Assembly: GCA_963715055.1 (NCBI GenBank)
Contig: CAVQRB010000002.1
Span: 186,001-250,000, forward strand
From: CAVQRB01 sp963715055
GTDB taxonomy: Bacteria; Pseudomonadota; Alphaproteobacteria; Rhodobacterales; Rhodobacteraceae
Direction: 5' to 3'
Length of the DNA stretch: 64,000 nt
In this document: positions 26,888 through 35,577 of the stretch, one piece after another
How the letters are laid out: every line of letters starts with the position of its first letter
Position numbering within the stretch: the stretch's first letter is position 1
Program-made: the position numbers and the translations under genes
The notes under the pieces: model-generated
Databases searched by the model: none
Seen by the model: only the letters and a program-made list of their open reading frames with translations
What the model was told of the DNA's origin: nothing

Positions 26888-28048
26888 TCAGGGCAGTTCC
26901 AGCACCTCGACCGACAGGATCGTCGGCAGATGCCGGGCGACCTCGTCCCAGCTGTCACCCTCGTTGCTGCTTGCGAAAACTGACCCGCTGTTGGTGCCGA
27001 AGTAGATGCCCGCGGGATCCTGGGTATCGCCGCCCATGGCCTGCCGAAGCACCGTGAAAAAGCAGTTCTCCTGCGGCAGGCCGTCGCGTCGCGCCTGCCA
27101 GCCCTGCCCGCCATCGGTGGATTTCCAGACAGCCGCCGCGGCATCGGGCGGATAGCGGCCGCTGCTGTCGCCATTGAGCGGTATCGTCCAGATCGTATGG
27201 GGATCGCGCGGATGCACCCGGATCGGAAACCCGAAGGTCGAGGGCAGGCCTTCTGTAATGTCCTCCCAACTGCGTCCATCGTCCGACGAGCGCCAGACGC
27301 CGTGGTGGTTCTGCTGGTAGAGGATGTGGCTGTCGCCCTGCGTGCGCACCATGTTGTGCACGCAGTGCCCAGTCTCACCGTCGCGCGGGGCGGCAGGGTG
27401 GTCGTGATGCCCGCAGCTTTCCGCATTCGACAAACGGTTGCGCCGCTCCCAGGTCGCACCGCCGTCCTCGGTCGCAAAGACGCCGGCGGCGGAAATCCCG
27501 ACCCAGAGACGTTTCGGGTCCGACGAATCCGGCACGATCGTGTGCAGCACGAGGCCTGCCGCCCCGGGCGACCAGCTCTCCGCTGACGGGTGGTCGGTGA
27601 GACTCTCGAGGCGCGACCAGGTCTCGCCGCCGTCATGGCTCGCCAGCAGGTTGGCAGGCTTGGTTCCGGCATAAAGCGTGTCACCTGAGGCGCAGAGCGA
27701 CCAGACCTGCGAGAACGCGGCTTCAAACGGCAACGGTGTCTCGGTCCAGCCGATCATGGCGGCGAAATCGGGATCGTTCGCAGCCCAGTCGTCCATCGAC
27801 CCTTTGGTCAGACGCACCACGGTCCAGGTCTCCCCCAGGTCGGTCGACCGCCAGACCCCGGCACCGTTCCACTCTCCCCCGCCACCGGCCCAGATTGTCC
27901 CGCTTCGGGGATCGCCGATCACATGGTTGATCGGCCAGCCGTCGCAATGGGGGCCGCTCATGCGCCAGACGCGTCGTCCGGCATCCCCGCGCATCACGAA
28001 CACGCCCTTGGTCGTACCCAACAGAATGAAAAGTCGCTGATCCGCCAT
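26888..28048 (-). CDS. Asp-box (BNR) beta-propeller protein, sialidase/VPS10-like
   Basis: This 386-residue protein contains at least six Asp-box turns of the S.D.G.TW type: STDLGETW, SHDGGETW, TEDGGATW, SSDDGRSW, STDGGQGW and SSNEGDSW. They indicate a six- to seven-bladed propeller like that of exo-alpha-sialidases and sortilin. There is no signal peptide, so it appears cytoplasmic, and the catalytic Arg triad of true sialidases cannot be established. I give no enzymatic role. It is convergent with AIM24 and faces a decayed gene on its upstream side. Confidence 0.82.
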   Translation of the reverse strand: MADQRLFILLGTTKGVFVMRGDAGRRVWRMSGPHCDGWPINHVIGDPRSGTIWAGGGGEWNGAGVWRSTDLGETWTVVRLTKGSMDDWAANDPDFAAMIGWTETPLPFEAAFSQVWSLCASGDTLYAGTKPANLLASHDGGETWSRLESLTDHPSAESWSPGAAGLVLHTIVPDSSDPKRLWVGISAAGVFATEDGGATWERRNRLSNAESCGHHDHPAAPRDGETGHCVHNMVRTQGDSHILYQQNHHGVWRSSDDGRSWEDITEGLPSTFGFPIRVHPRDPHTIWTIPLNGDSSGRYPPDAAAAVWKSTDGGQGWQARRDGLPQENCFFTVLRQAMGGDTQDPAGIYFGTNSGSVFASSNEGDSWDEVARHLPTILSVEVLELP

Positions 28049-28272
28049 GCCGAAAACTCCGCTTGACCGGCCTTCAGTGTAGCACAGGAAAGGTGATTAC
28101 CGCCAGCGATCGCGGAGTGGCGGTTCTGTGCTGGTACAGTACGAAAAAGTATCATGGATCGGCCAGATTTGGGCAGTTTCGTCCGACCAGTAGTGCAAGA
28201 ATGTTCACGGAATAAAAACCGCAGCCTTGTGATCCTTGCAAGGCGAAGCATCTAGACGTCCAGGGACAGAAA

Positions 28273-28895
28273 AGTACATCTTTCGCCAGGTTTCTTTCGA
28301 TCAGTCTGGCGCTCACCAAAGGGGCTACGGCCCAACCTCAAGATGTCTCCGAAGTTCGTCGGTGAAACGCGTCCGGACAGGCTCAGGTTCTCCCTCGACT
28401 TCTTCTAGGCTGATCTGGGAGACACGGTGAGTGCGCCGGCGGGGAGGCGCCGCCATTTCCATCGACGGATTGTCGCGCACCTTCATGGGCACGCTGATGC
28501 CTCGATACAACTCAGGCAACGAAGCCAGATTCTCGGTCGACCTCGTGGCGGGTGCGCGGGTATGCGACGTGAGTACCACAGTTGACCCGCGCGGTGGCAG
28601 CCTTTCAGGCAGGCCGACGGGCGACGGCGATACCTCGGTCGATCCCGTGATGGGCGTCAAGTTCAGGCACGCGTTCGATGACGGGTTCTACCCTGCGGGA
28701 TGGGCTTTCGTTTGCGGTTTGGGCGTCTCCTCGGACAGTCTTTCGGATGTCATGGCCGGCGTGGGCTACGACTTCAACGACAGGCACTCCGCCTTTGGGA
28801 ACTATCGCGCAGTATCGGTCGATTCTGCCAGCGACGGGTTTGTCTGGGACGTCAAGCAGAAAGGCCCAATCATCGGAGCCGTGTTCAGGTTCTGA
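28273..28895 (+). pseudogene. Remnant of an outer-membrane beta-barrel protein gene
   Basis: The last 120 codons (about 28530-28895) read as the C-terminal half of an OmpA-like barrel: RFSVDLVAGAR, DPVMGVKFRHAFDDGFY, DVMAGVGYDFNDR.SAFGNYRAVSVD and a terminal GPIIGAVFRF ending in Phe, the outer-membrane insertion signal. The 5' part is broken. A signal-peptide-like SFARFLSISLALTKGATAQPQDVSE (28279 onwards) runs into a stop at about 28363, and the following sequence changes frame with another stop near 28407. Aromatic girdle positions expected in the barrel are replaced, consistent with decay rather than a single error. Confidence 0.6.
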
Positions 28896-29001
28896 CCTAG
28901 CTGCCCGGTAGCAGCGGCCAAAGCGCGGCTCATCTTTGAGCTTGCCAGATGCTGCGAAGTCGTTTCATATTCATGAAATGGAATGAGATGAGGGAGGGGA
29001 C

Positions 29002-29920
29002 ATGGCGATGGATCGCAGGAAAGTTCTGGCGGGCATGAGCGCGGCACTGGCCTGCGGACCTGCCATAAGGCTCAGAGCGGCGCATCAGATGCGCCTCGGC
29101 GACACCGAGATCATGAGCGCCAGCGATGGCACGCTCGTGCTTCCCACGGCCTTCTTCTTCGGTGCGTTGCCGCAGGAGGAACTGGCAGGCATCCTTGCGG
29201 AGCATGGGCTGAACTCGGACACGCTGGAGCCGCCCTGCAATGTCACGGTGATGCGACGGGGCAGCGAGATCACTCTCTTCGATGCGGGTGCCGGCGCCTC
29301 CTTCATGCCGAGCGCGGGCGCGCTCATGGAGCAGTCTCGACGCCCTCGGCATCGCCCCGGAAGAGGTGTCCCAGGTCGTTTTTACCCATGCCCATCCCGA
29401 TCACATCTGGGGCGTGCTCGATGATTTCGACGAACTGGTATTCCCGGAGGCGCACTACCTGATCGGGCAGAAGGAGTGGGACTACTGGCGTGATCCGAAC
29501 ACCGTCAACACCATCGACGAGGCGCGGGCGTCTTTCGCCGTCGGCGCGCAGCGGCGTCTGGAGGCGATAGAGGAGCGTTGCACGTTCTTCGCGGACGGGG
29601 ATGAGATCCTGCCCGGCGTCATGGCGCTCGCCACCTTCGGGCACACACCGGGGCATATGGCCTTCGAGCTGCGCGAGGGCAATGAGGCGCTGCTCATCGG
29701 CGGTGACGCCATCGGCAACCACCATGTGGCCTTTGCCCGGCCCGACTGGGCCAGCGGCGCGGACCAGGATACCGATATGGCGGCGGTGACGCGGGCGCGG
29801 CTGCTCGACAAACTGGCGCATGAACAGATGCCGCTTCTGGGGTTCCATCTGCCGGAGGGCGGGATTGGCCGGGTCGAGCGCAAGAGCAGCGGCTACCAAT
29901 TCGTGACGGAGGAGATGTGA
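29002..29920 (+). pseudogene. SoxG-like exported metallo-beta-lactamase-fold hydrolase, frameshifted
   Basis: Frame one (from ATG 29002, with a second ATG at 29008; AGGGAGG upstream) encodes a twin-arginine signal (DRRKVLAGM) and the first metallo-hydrolase strands up to FMPSAGALME. The protein continues in the next frame with SLDALGIAPEEVSQVVFTHAHPDHIWG, holding the zinc motif HxHxDH, then GHTPGH and GGDAIGNHH. One extra base at about 29332 breaks it; repaired, it would be about 305 residues. It overlaps soxH (TGATG). Paracoccus SoxG is a metallohydrolase encoded beside SoxH, so SoxG is the best guess, by context and size. Confidence 0.75.
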
Positions 29921-30861
29921 TGCGGTTCCTGATACCCATGCTTGTTGCGGCAAGCGCCGCGCAGGCGAGCGAAGACATTGCGGACAAATACCCCGCTTCG
30001 ATGCTTTACGACAAACCGGTGGAATTCATTCCCGGTGTCTTTTCGGCGATCGGCGCCACCGCCCCGCCGACCTATGAAAACGCTGGCCACAACAACAACC
30101 TCAGCTTCATCGTCACCGGCGACGGGGTGGTCGTGGTCAACGGCGGTGCGGCTTACGGGCTTGCACGCGCCCTGCACGACGAGATCAAGGCGATCACGGA
30201 CCAGCCGGTGAAACTGGTTTTCAACGAGAACGGACAGGGGCACGCGGTGCTGGGCAACAATTACTGGGTCGAGCAGGGTATCCCCGTCGTGGCCCATGTG
30301 GACGCCGCACATGAGGTGGAACGCTATGGCGGCTCCATTCTGGAAGCCATGCAGCGCTACAACCGGGACAAGGCCGAAGGCACCGTGGTGCAGGGCCCTA
30401 CGGAAACCTTCGAGGAGGAATACATCGTCGAGATGGGCGATTTCCGGATCGAAGCCCGCTATCTCGGACCCGCCCACAGCCCCGGCGACATCGTGATCTG
30501 GCTACCCGAGCAGAGCCTCGTCATCTCCGGCGACGTGGCCTTTCACGAACGCATGCTGCCGATATTCGAGGATACGATCACCATCGACTGGCTGGAGACA
30601 TGGGACACGGAGTTCGAGGCGCTGGAGGCGACCTACGTGATCCCCGGCCACGGCCATCCGACGAATATGGATCAGGTGCGCCGCTACACCAAAGGCTATC
30701 TCGAATACCTCCGCGGCAAGATCGGGGAGCATCTCGAAAATGGTGGCGGGCTGGCTGAAGCCTATTACGTCGACCAGTCCCCGTACAAGAATCTCGACAC
30801 GTTCGAAGAGCTTGCAACGAAAAACGCAGGCCGGGTCTTCGAGCAGATGGAGTTCGAATAG
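29920..30861 (+). CDS. soxH: SoxH-like metallo-beta-lactamase-fold protein
   Basis: This 313-residue exported protein has a short signal peptide (MRFLIPMLVAASAAQA). The metallo-beta-lactamase fold is clear (NNLSFIVTGDGVVVVNGGAAYGLARALHDEI, LGPAHSPGDIVIWLPEQSLVISGDVAFHE, YVIPGHGHPT). The first metal motif, HxHxDH in most relatives, reads NENGQGH here (about 103-109), so that site has lost most zinc ligands; later His and Asp ligands remain. The ATG at 29920 overlaps the preceding stop by one base and follows GGAGGAG. It converges on the sox operon, unlike in Paracoccus where soxH ends that operon. The exact reaction is unknown. Confidence 0.75.
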   Translation: MRFLIPMLVAASAAQASEDIADKYPASMLYDKPVEFIPGVFSAIGATAPPTYENAGHNNNLSFIVTGDGVVVVNGGAAYGLARALHDEIKAITDQPVKLVFNENGQGHAVLGNNYWVEQGIPVVAHVDAAHEVERYGGSILEAMQRYNRDKAEGTVVQGPTETFEEEYIVEMGDFRIEARYLGPAHSPGDIVIWLPEQSLVISGDVAFHERMLPIFEDTITIDWLETWDTEFEALEATYVIPGHGHPTNMDQVRRYTKGYLEYLRGKIGEHLENGGGLAEAYYVDQSPYKNLDTFEELATKNAGRVFEQMEFE

Positions 30862-30863
30862 GC

Positions 30864-31925
30864 TCAGGCAGGCACCTGGCCGGTCATGCCTGACACGAGC
30901 TTGTGGGTGATCATGGCACCAACCCACATGAAGAAAACCGCGACCCAGGCTGTGATCGCAAAGACCGACCCGCCCGCCATGCCCGCGCCCACGGCACAGC
31001 CGCCCGCGAGCATGCTGCCAAAGCCCATGAGGCCCGCGCCGATCAGGTAGCGTTCCATCGGCGTGTCCGGACCGAAGCGCTCGATCCGCGCCTGACCAGT
31101 CAGCAGCGCCATCAGGCAGGCGCCGGCAAAGACACCGGGCACCAACCCGAAGCCGAAGCCGAGCGGCAACTCGCTGCTGTTCACGAGCCCCATCAGCGTA
31201 TCGGTGGAGGGCCCGGTGAAAGTGATCGAGGAAATGGCGACAGGCTCGAAGGAGGTCTGGGCGATCCAGTACGTCAGCACCCAGCCAAGCGCCACGGCGA
31301 GACCCACGCCGCCGGCGGCGATGGCATGGGTGGTTCGCACGCATGTCCGCCGGGCAAGGAGGATCGAGAGGATCAGCGCGAGCGCCGCAAGTGCCGCCGC
31401 AAGGCCCGAGGAAAGGCCAACCTGATGCAAGAGACTGCGCCCGGACCCGCCCTGAACCAGCCAGAGTTGCGCCAGCGCCTCGCGGGAGGGTGCAAGCACA
31501 CCGCGCAGGCTCGCCTGTGCCACCAGCGTCAGGACCAACCCCGTGACGATGGCGCGCAGGTTACCCGTGGCGGAGAGGACCAGAAGACGGCTGGCGCAGC
31601 CACGCGCGAGGATCATCCCCGCCCCGAACATCAGCCCTCCGATGATCGCGCCCGAGAGACTGCCGGTCGCCGCCAATTGCCGCGCCTGCGAAACATCGAG
31701 CCAGCCGGCAGCGATGGACATCTGCACACCGAGTACCGCGGCACAAAAGGCGATCAGCCAGACGGAAAGCCGCGGCCCGAATACGCCCGAGGACACTTCC
31801 ACCGTCGCGGCCCGAAGGCAGAATTGCGAATGCTGCGCCATTGCTCCGAAGAGCAGACCGACCAGCGCACCGGCCATTGTCAGAACGGCACCGTCACCGA
31901 AGCGGTCAATCAGGTTTTCCAGCAT
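30864..31925 (-). CDS. YeeE/YedE (SoxT/TsuA-type) sulfur-compound transporter
   Basis: This 353-residue inner-membrane protein has about nine spans and two half-repeats typical of YeeE/YedE. The three conserved cysteines that hand on thiosulfate in the characterised YeeE (TsuA) are present at Cys36 (QHSQFCLRAA), Cys110 (LARGCASR) and Cys310 (AGGCAVGAG). It is the last gene of the sox strand and probably moves thiosulfate or a related sulfur species. I chose the ATG at 31925 because a ribosome site (AAGGG) precedes it; a longer frame opens at 31991. A second copy lies at the other end of the locus. Confidence 0.85.
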   Translation of the reverse strand: MLENLIDRFGDGAVLTMAGALVGLLFGAMAQHSQFCLRAATVEVSSGVFGPRLSVWLIAFCAAVLGVQMSIAAGWLDVSQARQLAATGSLSGAIIGGLMFGAGMILARGCASRLLVLSATGNLRAIVTGLVLTLVAQASLRGVLAPSREALAQLWLVQGGSGRSLLHQVGLSSGLAAALAALALILSILLARRTCVRTTHAIAAGGVGLAVALGWVLTYWIAQTSFEPVAISSITFTGPSTDTLMGLVNSSELPLGFGFGLVPGVFAGACLMALLTGQARIERFGPDTPMERYLIGAGLMGFGSMLAGGCAVGAGMAGGSVFAITAWVAVFFMWVGAMITHKLVSGMTGQVPA

Positions 31926-32018
31926 GATCTGCCCTTTGTCCTGCGCGGGAGACTGGTCGCGCGGCACGCCAAAAGCCTTGATTTCGGTCAAACGCCTTGC
32001 TGCGCGACCCTTGGAGGC

Positions 32019-32450
32019 CTACTCCAGAGCGGATTTGACGATCTCGTCGAGCATGGCCTGCACTTCCTGCATCGGGCCATCGGGATAGGTGCGGTACCCC
32101 ACCATCACCTCGCCCGCCCGTTCGGCCACGAAGATGCCGTAGGGACATTGCGCGATGTTCATCGGATCGGCCTCCATCACCTTGCGCGACAACTGCGCGG
32201 AGCAGAACAGGAAGATATCCGCTTCCTTGAACAACTCCACGTCGCTGCCCACATCCGCCGCCGTCCGCGCCAGCATCTCGCCGGTGTGGCTCACGTAGTC
32301 GATGACCAGCCCGCGCCCGACGATGGCGCTTTCAACGGCAAAAGCCGCGTCGTCGAAACTGCCGTCGAAAGAATATGTGACGTGCTGATCCGCTGCCAAG
32401 GCAGGCAATGCGGTGCAAAGCGCGAGAACCGCTGCGCTGAGGGTCTTCAT
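32019..32450 (-). CDS. Exported DUF302 protein of the sox cluster
   Basis: This is a 143-residue protein with a signal peptide of about 19 residues (MKTLSAAVLALCTALPALA) and a DUF302 domain over most of the mature part. Features are FAVESAIVGRGLVIDYVSHTGEML, IFLFCSAQLSRKVMEADPMNIAQCPYGIFV and GYRTYPDG. Two cysteines, in FLFCSA and AQCPYG, are candidates for sulfur or metal binding. The ATG at 32450 follows AGGAGGAGAG. It sits directly after soxF in the same direction and is probably co-expressed. DUF302 proteins recur in sulfur-oxidation loci but have no established reaction. Confidence 0.82.
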   Translation of the reverse strand: MKTLSAAVLALCTALPALAADQHVTYSFDGSFDDAAFAVESAIVGRGLVIDYVSHTGEMLARTAADVGSDVELFKEADIFLFCSAQLSRKVMEADPMNIAQCPYGIFVAERAGEVMVGYRTYPDGPMQEVQAMLDEIVKSALE

Positions 32451-32537
32451 GGTCTCTCCTCCTCTGATCTTGATCTGCGCCAAGCAGAGCATGGATGGAG
32501 AAGGCGGGCCTTGATCCACATCAGGCCCGCCCCTTTT

Positions 32538-33806
32538 TCAGCTGAACATGTCGGCGGTGATGCCCGCGTACCAGCCTTCGGATTCCTCGTAAGTCGCGCG
32601 GCGCAGGTCGCTGCTCTCGCCCGTCTGCGAGATGAAGCTGTCCACGGAGGCGATCTTCTCGTCCGTCGGCTCGTAGGTTGCGCCCACTTTCACACCGTCA
32701 TTGGCATCTATGAGCGACCAGCAGGTGTTGGAGTATTTCGCCGGGAAGACCGTGGAGCCGGTCAGCGCCCCGCGCACCGCATTGGCGCAGACCTTGGCCT
32801 GGCTGTTGGCGGAATAGCCCGATTTCGGCATGTCGCCCTGATCCGCGGAATCACCCAGAACATAGACATCCGGGTCCGCCCTGCTGCTCATGTCGGCAGG
32901 GTTTACCGGCGCCCAGTTGCCATCCGTGACGGCGGCGATCTCCGCGATGCGGCCGGCTTTCATCGCCGGGATGACGTTGCAGGCGCTCACGGCGGTTTCC
33001 TCGCCGTCGATGGTGACAGTCATGGCTGCCGGATCGACCGAGACGACGCCGCCGCCGAAATCCGCCCCGATCCAGTCGATCATGCCGGAATAATGATTGT
33101 TCCAGCCTTCCTGGAACAACGCCTGTTTGGAGAACTTGTCCTTGGGGTCCGCCACGATGATCTTGGCGGTGGGATTGGTCGCCTTGAGCGTATGGGCGAT
33201 CATCGAAATCCGCTCGTAGGGCCCCGGCGGGCAGCGGTAGGGATTGGGCGGCGCGATCATCGCGAAGACACCGCCTTCGGGCATCGCCATGACCTGCGCC
33301 TTCAAGAGCTCGACCTGCGTGCCACCCTTGTAGGCATGGGGCATCACGTCCTGATCCGCCAGTGACCAGCCTTCGACCGCGCCATCGACGAAATCGATGC
33401 CGGGGCTCAGGATCAGCTTGTCATAGGGCAGGGTGGTGCCGCCCGCGAGGGTTACCGTCTTGGCCGCCCGGTCGACACCGATGGCAAGATCATGCACCAC
33501 GTTGATGCCGTAGTTGGACGCCAGCGCGCCATAGCCATGGCCGAGGTCGCTCATCTCCTTGAACCCGCCGAGATAGAGGTTCGAGAAAAAACAGGTGTAA
33601 TAGGTCTTCGATGGCTCGATCAGCGTGACGTCAACCGCGCCATCGCTGTCCTTGGCGATGTAGCGCGCCGCTGTGGCGCCGCCCGCTCCGCCGCCGATGA
33701 CGATCACGCGCGGCTTGCCGTGACCTTCGGCCAGCAAGGCAGGAGCATGCAATGACATGGCAGCGGCGGCACCGCTCCCGATGAACAAACGTCTGTTGAG
33801 TCTCAT
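32538..33806 (-). CDS. soxF: SoxF, sulfide dehydrogenase-type flavoprotein
   Basis: This 422-residue periplasmic flavoprotein is related to the FccB subunit of flavocytochrome c sulfide dehydrogenase. A Tat-like signal (MRLNRRLFIGSGAA) precedes the FAD Rossmann motif VIVIGGGAGGATAARY. Redox-active cysteines appear in YYTCFFSNLYLGG, YRCPPGPYERIS and NTCWSLI. In Paracoccus SoxF partners the dihaem cytochrome SoxE and stimulates thiosulfate-dependent activity. It follows soxE by 25 bases in the operon. Confidence 0.93.
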   Translation of the reverse strand: MRLNRRLFIGSGAAAAMSLHAPALLAEGHGKPRVIVIGGGAGGATAARYIAKDSDGAVDVTLIEPSKTYYTCFFSNLYLGGFKEMSDLGHGYGALASNYGINVVHDLAIGVDRAAKTVTLAGGTTLPYDKLILSPGIDFVDGAVEGWSLADQDVMPHAYKGGTQVELLKAQVMAMPEGGVFAMIAPPNPYRCPPGPYERISMIAHTLKATNPTAKIIVADPKDKFSKQALFQEGWNNHYSGMIDWIGADFGGGVVSVDPAAMTVTIDGEETAVSACNVIPAMKAGRIAEIAAVTDGNWAPVNPADMSSRADPDVYVLGDSADQGDMPKSGYSANSQAKVCANAVRGALTGSTVFPAKYSNTCWSLIDANDGVKVGATYEPTDEKIASVDSFISQTGESSDLRRATYEESEGWYAGITADMFS

Positions 33807-33831
33807 TTGGTTTCCTCCCAGAAAATGACCC

Positions 33832-34539
33832 TTATTCGAGGTCTTTGAAATAGGCAGCGAGGGCTGCGATCTCCTCGTCGCTCAGTCGCCCCGCCATCAT
33901 CTGCATGACCGGGTGCGGACGCAACTTCCGTTTGTAGGCATGCATGGCGACGACGAAATCCTCCTCGTCCCAGCGCGTGATCGACGGGATCCCTTCGGCC
34001 GATCCGTCGCGCTGGTGGCAGGTCAGGCATTCGCTGCTGAGGTACTCGCCATATGCCGGATCGCCCTTGATCGCCAGGATGGCCGGATCGAGGTCATGAT
34101 CGGTCGGCCGCGCCGTGGGCTCGGCCCCGGGCAGGTTCGCGGGATTGTCCGAATAGACCCTCAGAAACGCCAAGACGTCCGATCGGGCATCGGGATCTTC
34201 GAGACCTCGGAAACTCATCCGGGTTTTCGAGACCAGCGCGCGCGGGTTCTCGAGGTAGGCGTCCAGCGTTTCTACTGTCCAGACCAGCCCGTCGCTGCCG
34301 GCCCGCTGCATCGCCTTGGAATAGGCGAACCCGTCATGCGCACCCGCCTTGCGCCCGAAGATACCATTGAGATGCGGCCCGATGCGATCGACCGCACCCT
34401 CGCCGATTTCATGGCACCCCTTGCATTGGGAAAAGATTTCCTCGCCCGCTTCGGCATCGCCCAAAGGATCGGCCAGAACCGCCCCGGCGGTCAAGGCGAC
34501 ACTCGCACCAAGCGCGAGACCCGCCACAGCGCTTCTCAC
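33832..34539 (-). CDS. soxE: SoxE, periplasmic dihaem cytochrome c
   Basis: This 235-residue exported cytochrome has haem motifs CKGCH (39-43) and CLTCH (171-175). The signal peptide ends near VLA-DPLGD. The first module resembles the C-terminal domain of SoxD and mitochondrial-type cytochrome c (GPHLNGIFGRKAG). It is the electron-transfer partner of SoxF. The start is GTG at 34539, with its GGAGG ribosome site inside the last codons of soxD, and the soxD stop lies three bases upstream, so translation is coupled. Confidence 0.93.
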   Translation of the reverse strand: MRSAVAGLALGASVALTAGAVLADPLGDAEAGEEIFSQCKGCHEIGEGAVDRIGPHLNGIFGRKAGAHDGFAYSKAMQRAGSDGLVWTVETLDAYLENPRALVSKTRMSFRGLEDPDARSDVLAFLRVYSDNPANLPGAEPTARPTDHDLDPAILAIKGDPAYGEYLSSECLTCHQRDGSAEGIPSITRWDEEDFVVAMHAYKRKLRPHPVMQMMAGRLSDEEIAALAAYFKDLE

Positions 34540-34542
34540 GCG

Positions 34543-35577
34543 TCAGCCTCCGAAACTGGAGAGATAGGCCACGACGGCATCCCTGTCGGCATCGTCCTTC
34601 AACCCTGCGAAGCTCATCTTGGTGCCCTTCATATAGGATTTCGGCGCTGCAAGGAATTCGGTTAATGCCTCCGGGGTCCAGACAAGCCCCGCCTCGGCCA
34701 TGGCCATCAGCGGGCCGGAATACTTGAAACCGTCAACCGTACCGGCAGCGCGCCCAACGATCCCGTTGAGGATCGGCCCGGAGCGGTTCTTGGCCCCCTC
34801 GCCGACCTGATGGCAGGCCTGGCATTTCTTGAAGACCTTCTCGCCTTGCTCGACAAGGGCGGGATCGACGGCGGCGACCGCGGGTTCCGCGACCGGTGCC
34901 GCAGCTGCTTCCTCGACAGGCTCCGCAGCGGCTTGCTCCGCGGTTTCCTCCTGCGGCGTCACATCAAGCACCATGGCGCGCATTGTCACTTCGACAGGAG
35001 CCGGTTTGCAGTTGCTCATGCAGGGCTCACCGACCCAGAGACTGTGCTCAGTCTCGATCCGATCATCGACGATGAAGCCCTCCGCGTTTGGCATCTCCAC
35101 GTCGAGAAAGGTCTCCCGGGAGAGCACGAAATCTTCATCCACCAGATCATTGGAATAAAGGATGTAGGCCACCATGGCGTAGACCTCGTCCGGCGTGAGG
35201 CTTTGTGCATTGCCGAACGGCATGGAGCGGTTCACGTAGTCCCAGGTGGTGGAAAGGTAAGGCCAGTAACTGCCAACCGTCTTCAGTGGATCCTTGTCGG
35301 CCAGCGTGCCCATGCCGCCCGCGAGCTTAGGCCAGTTGTCCACCCCTTCGGCGAAATCACCATGGCAGGCGGCGCATTTGTCGGCGAAGACCTCCTCGCC
35401 CGTGAGCACGTCGCCCGAGCCGTCGGGCAGACCCGTGCCATCGGGATGCACATCGAGGTTCCAGGCGGCGATCTCTTCGGGCAGCGCCGGGCGGCCCAGG
35501 CCAAAGGCCTCCGCATGGGCCATGCCGGTGCCGAGGCAGAGGGCAAGAACCGTTGTGATCTCAAGATACTTCGACAT
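34543..35577 (-). CDS. soxD: SoxD, dihaem cytochrome subunit of sulfane dehydrogenase
   Basis: This is a 344-residue periplasmic protein with a signal peptide to about residue 22 and two haem sites: CAACH (68-72) and CQACH (252-256). A Glu/Ala/Pro-rich linker (about 210-238) joins the two domains. With SoxC it forms Sox(CD)2, which oxidises the SoxY-bound sulfane sulfur by six electrons and allows complete oxidation of thiosulfate without sulfur globules. The start lies 17 bases inside the 3' end of soxC. Confidence 0.96.
   Translation of the reverse strand: MSKYLEITTVLALCLGTGMAHAEAFGLGRPALPEEIAAWNLDVHPDGTGLPDGSGDVLTGEEVFADKCAACHGDFAEGVDNWPKLAGGMGTLADKDPLKTVGSYWPYLSTTWDYVNRSMPFGNAQSLTPDEVYAMVAYILYSNDLVDEDFVLSRETFLDVEMPNAEGFIVDDRIETEHSLWVGEPCMSNCKPAPVEVTMRAMVLDVTPQEETAEQAAAEPVEEAAAAPVAEPAVAAVDPALVEQGEKVFKKCQACHQVGEGAKNRSGPILNGIVGRAAGTVDGFKYSGPLMAMAEAGLVWTPEALTEFLAAPKSYMKGTKMSFAGLKDDADRDAVVAYLSSFGG

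Noticed and set aside
30903..33365. 820-codon plus-strand frame across the YeeE, DUF302 and soxF genes
   Set aside because: It spans three recognisable minus-strand genes and their gaps and has no domain.
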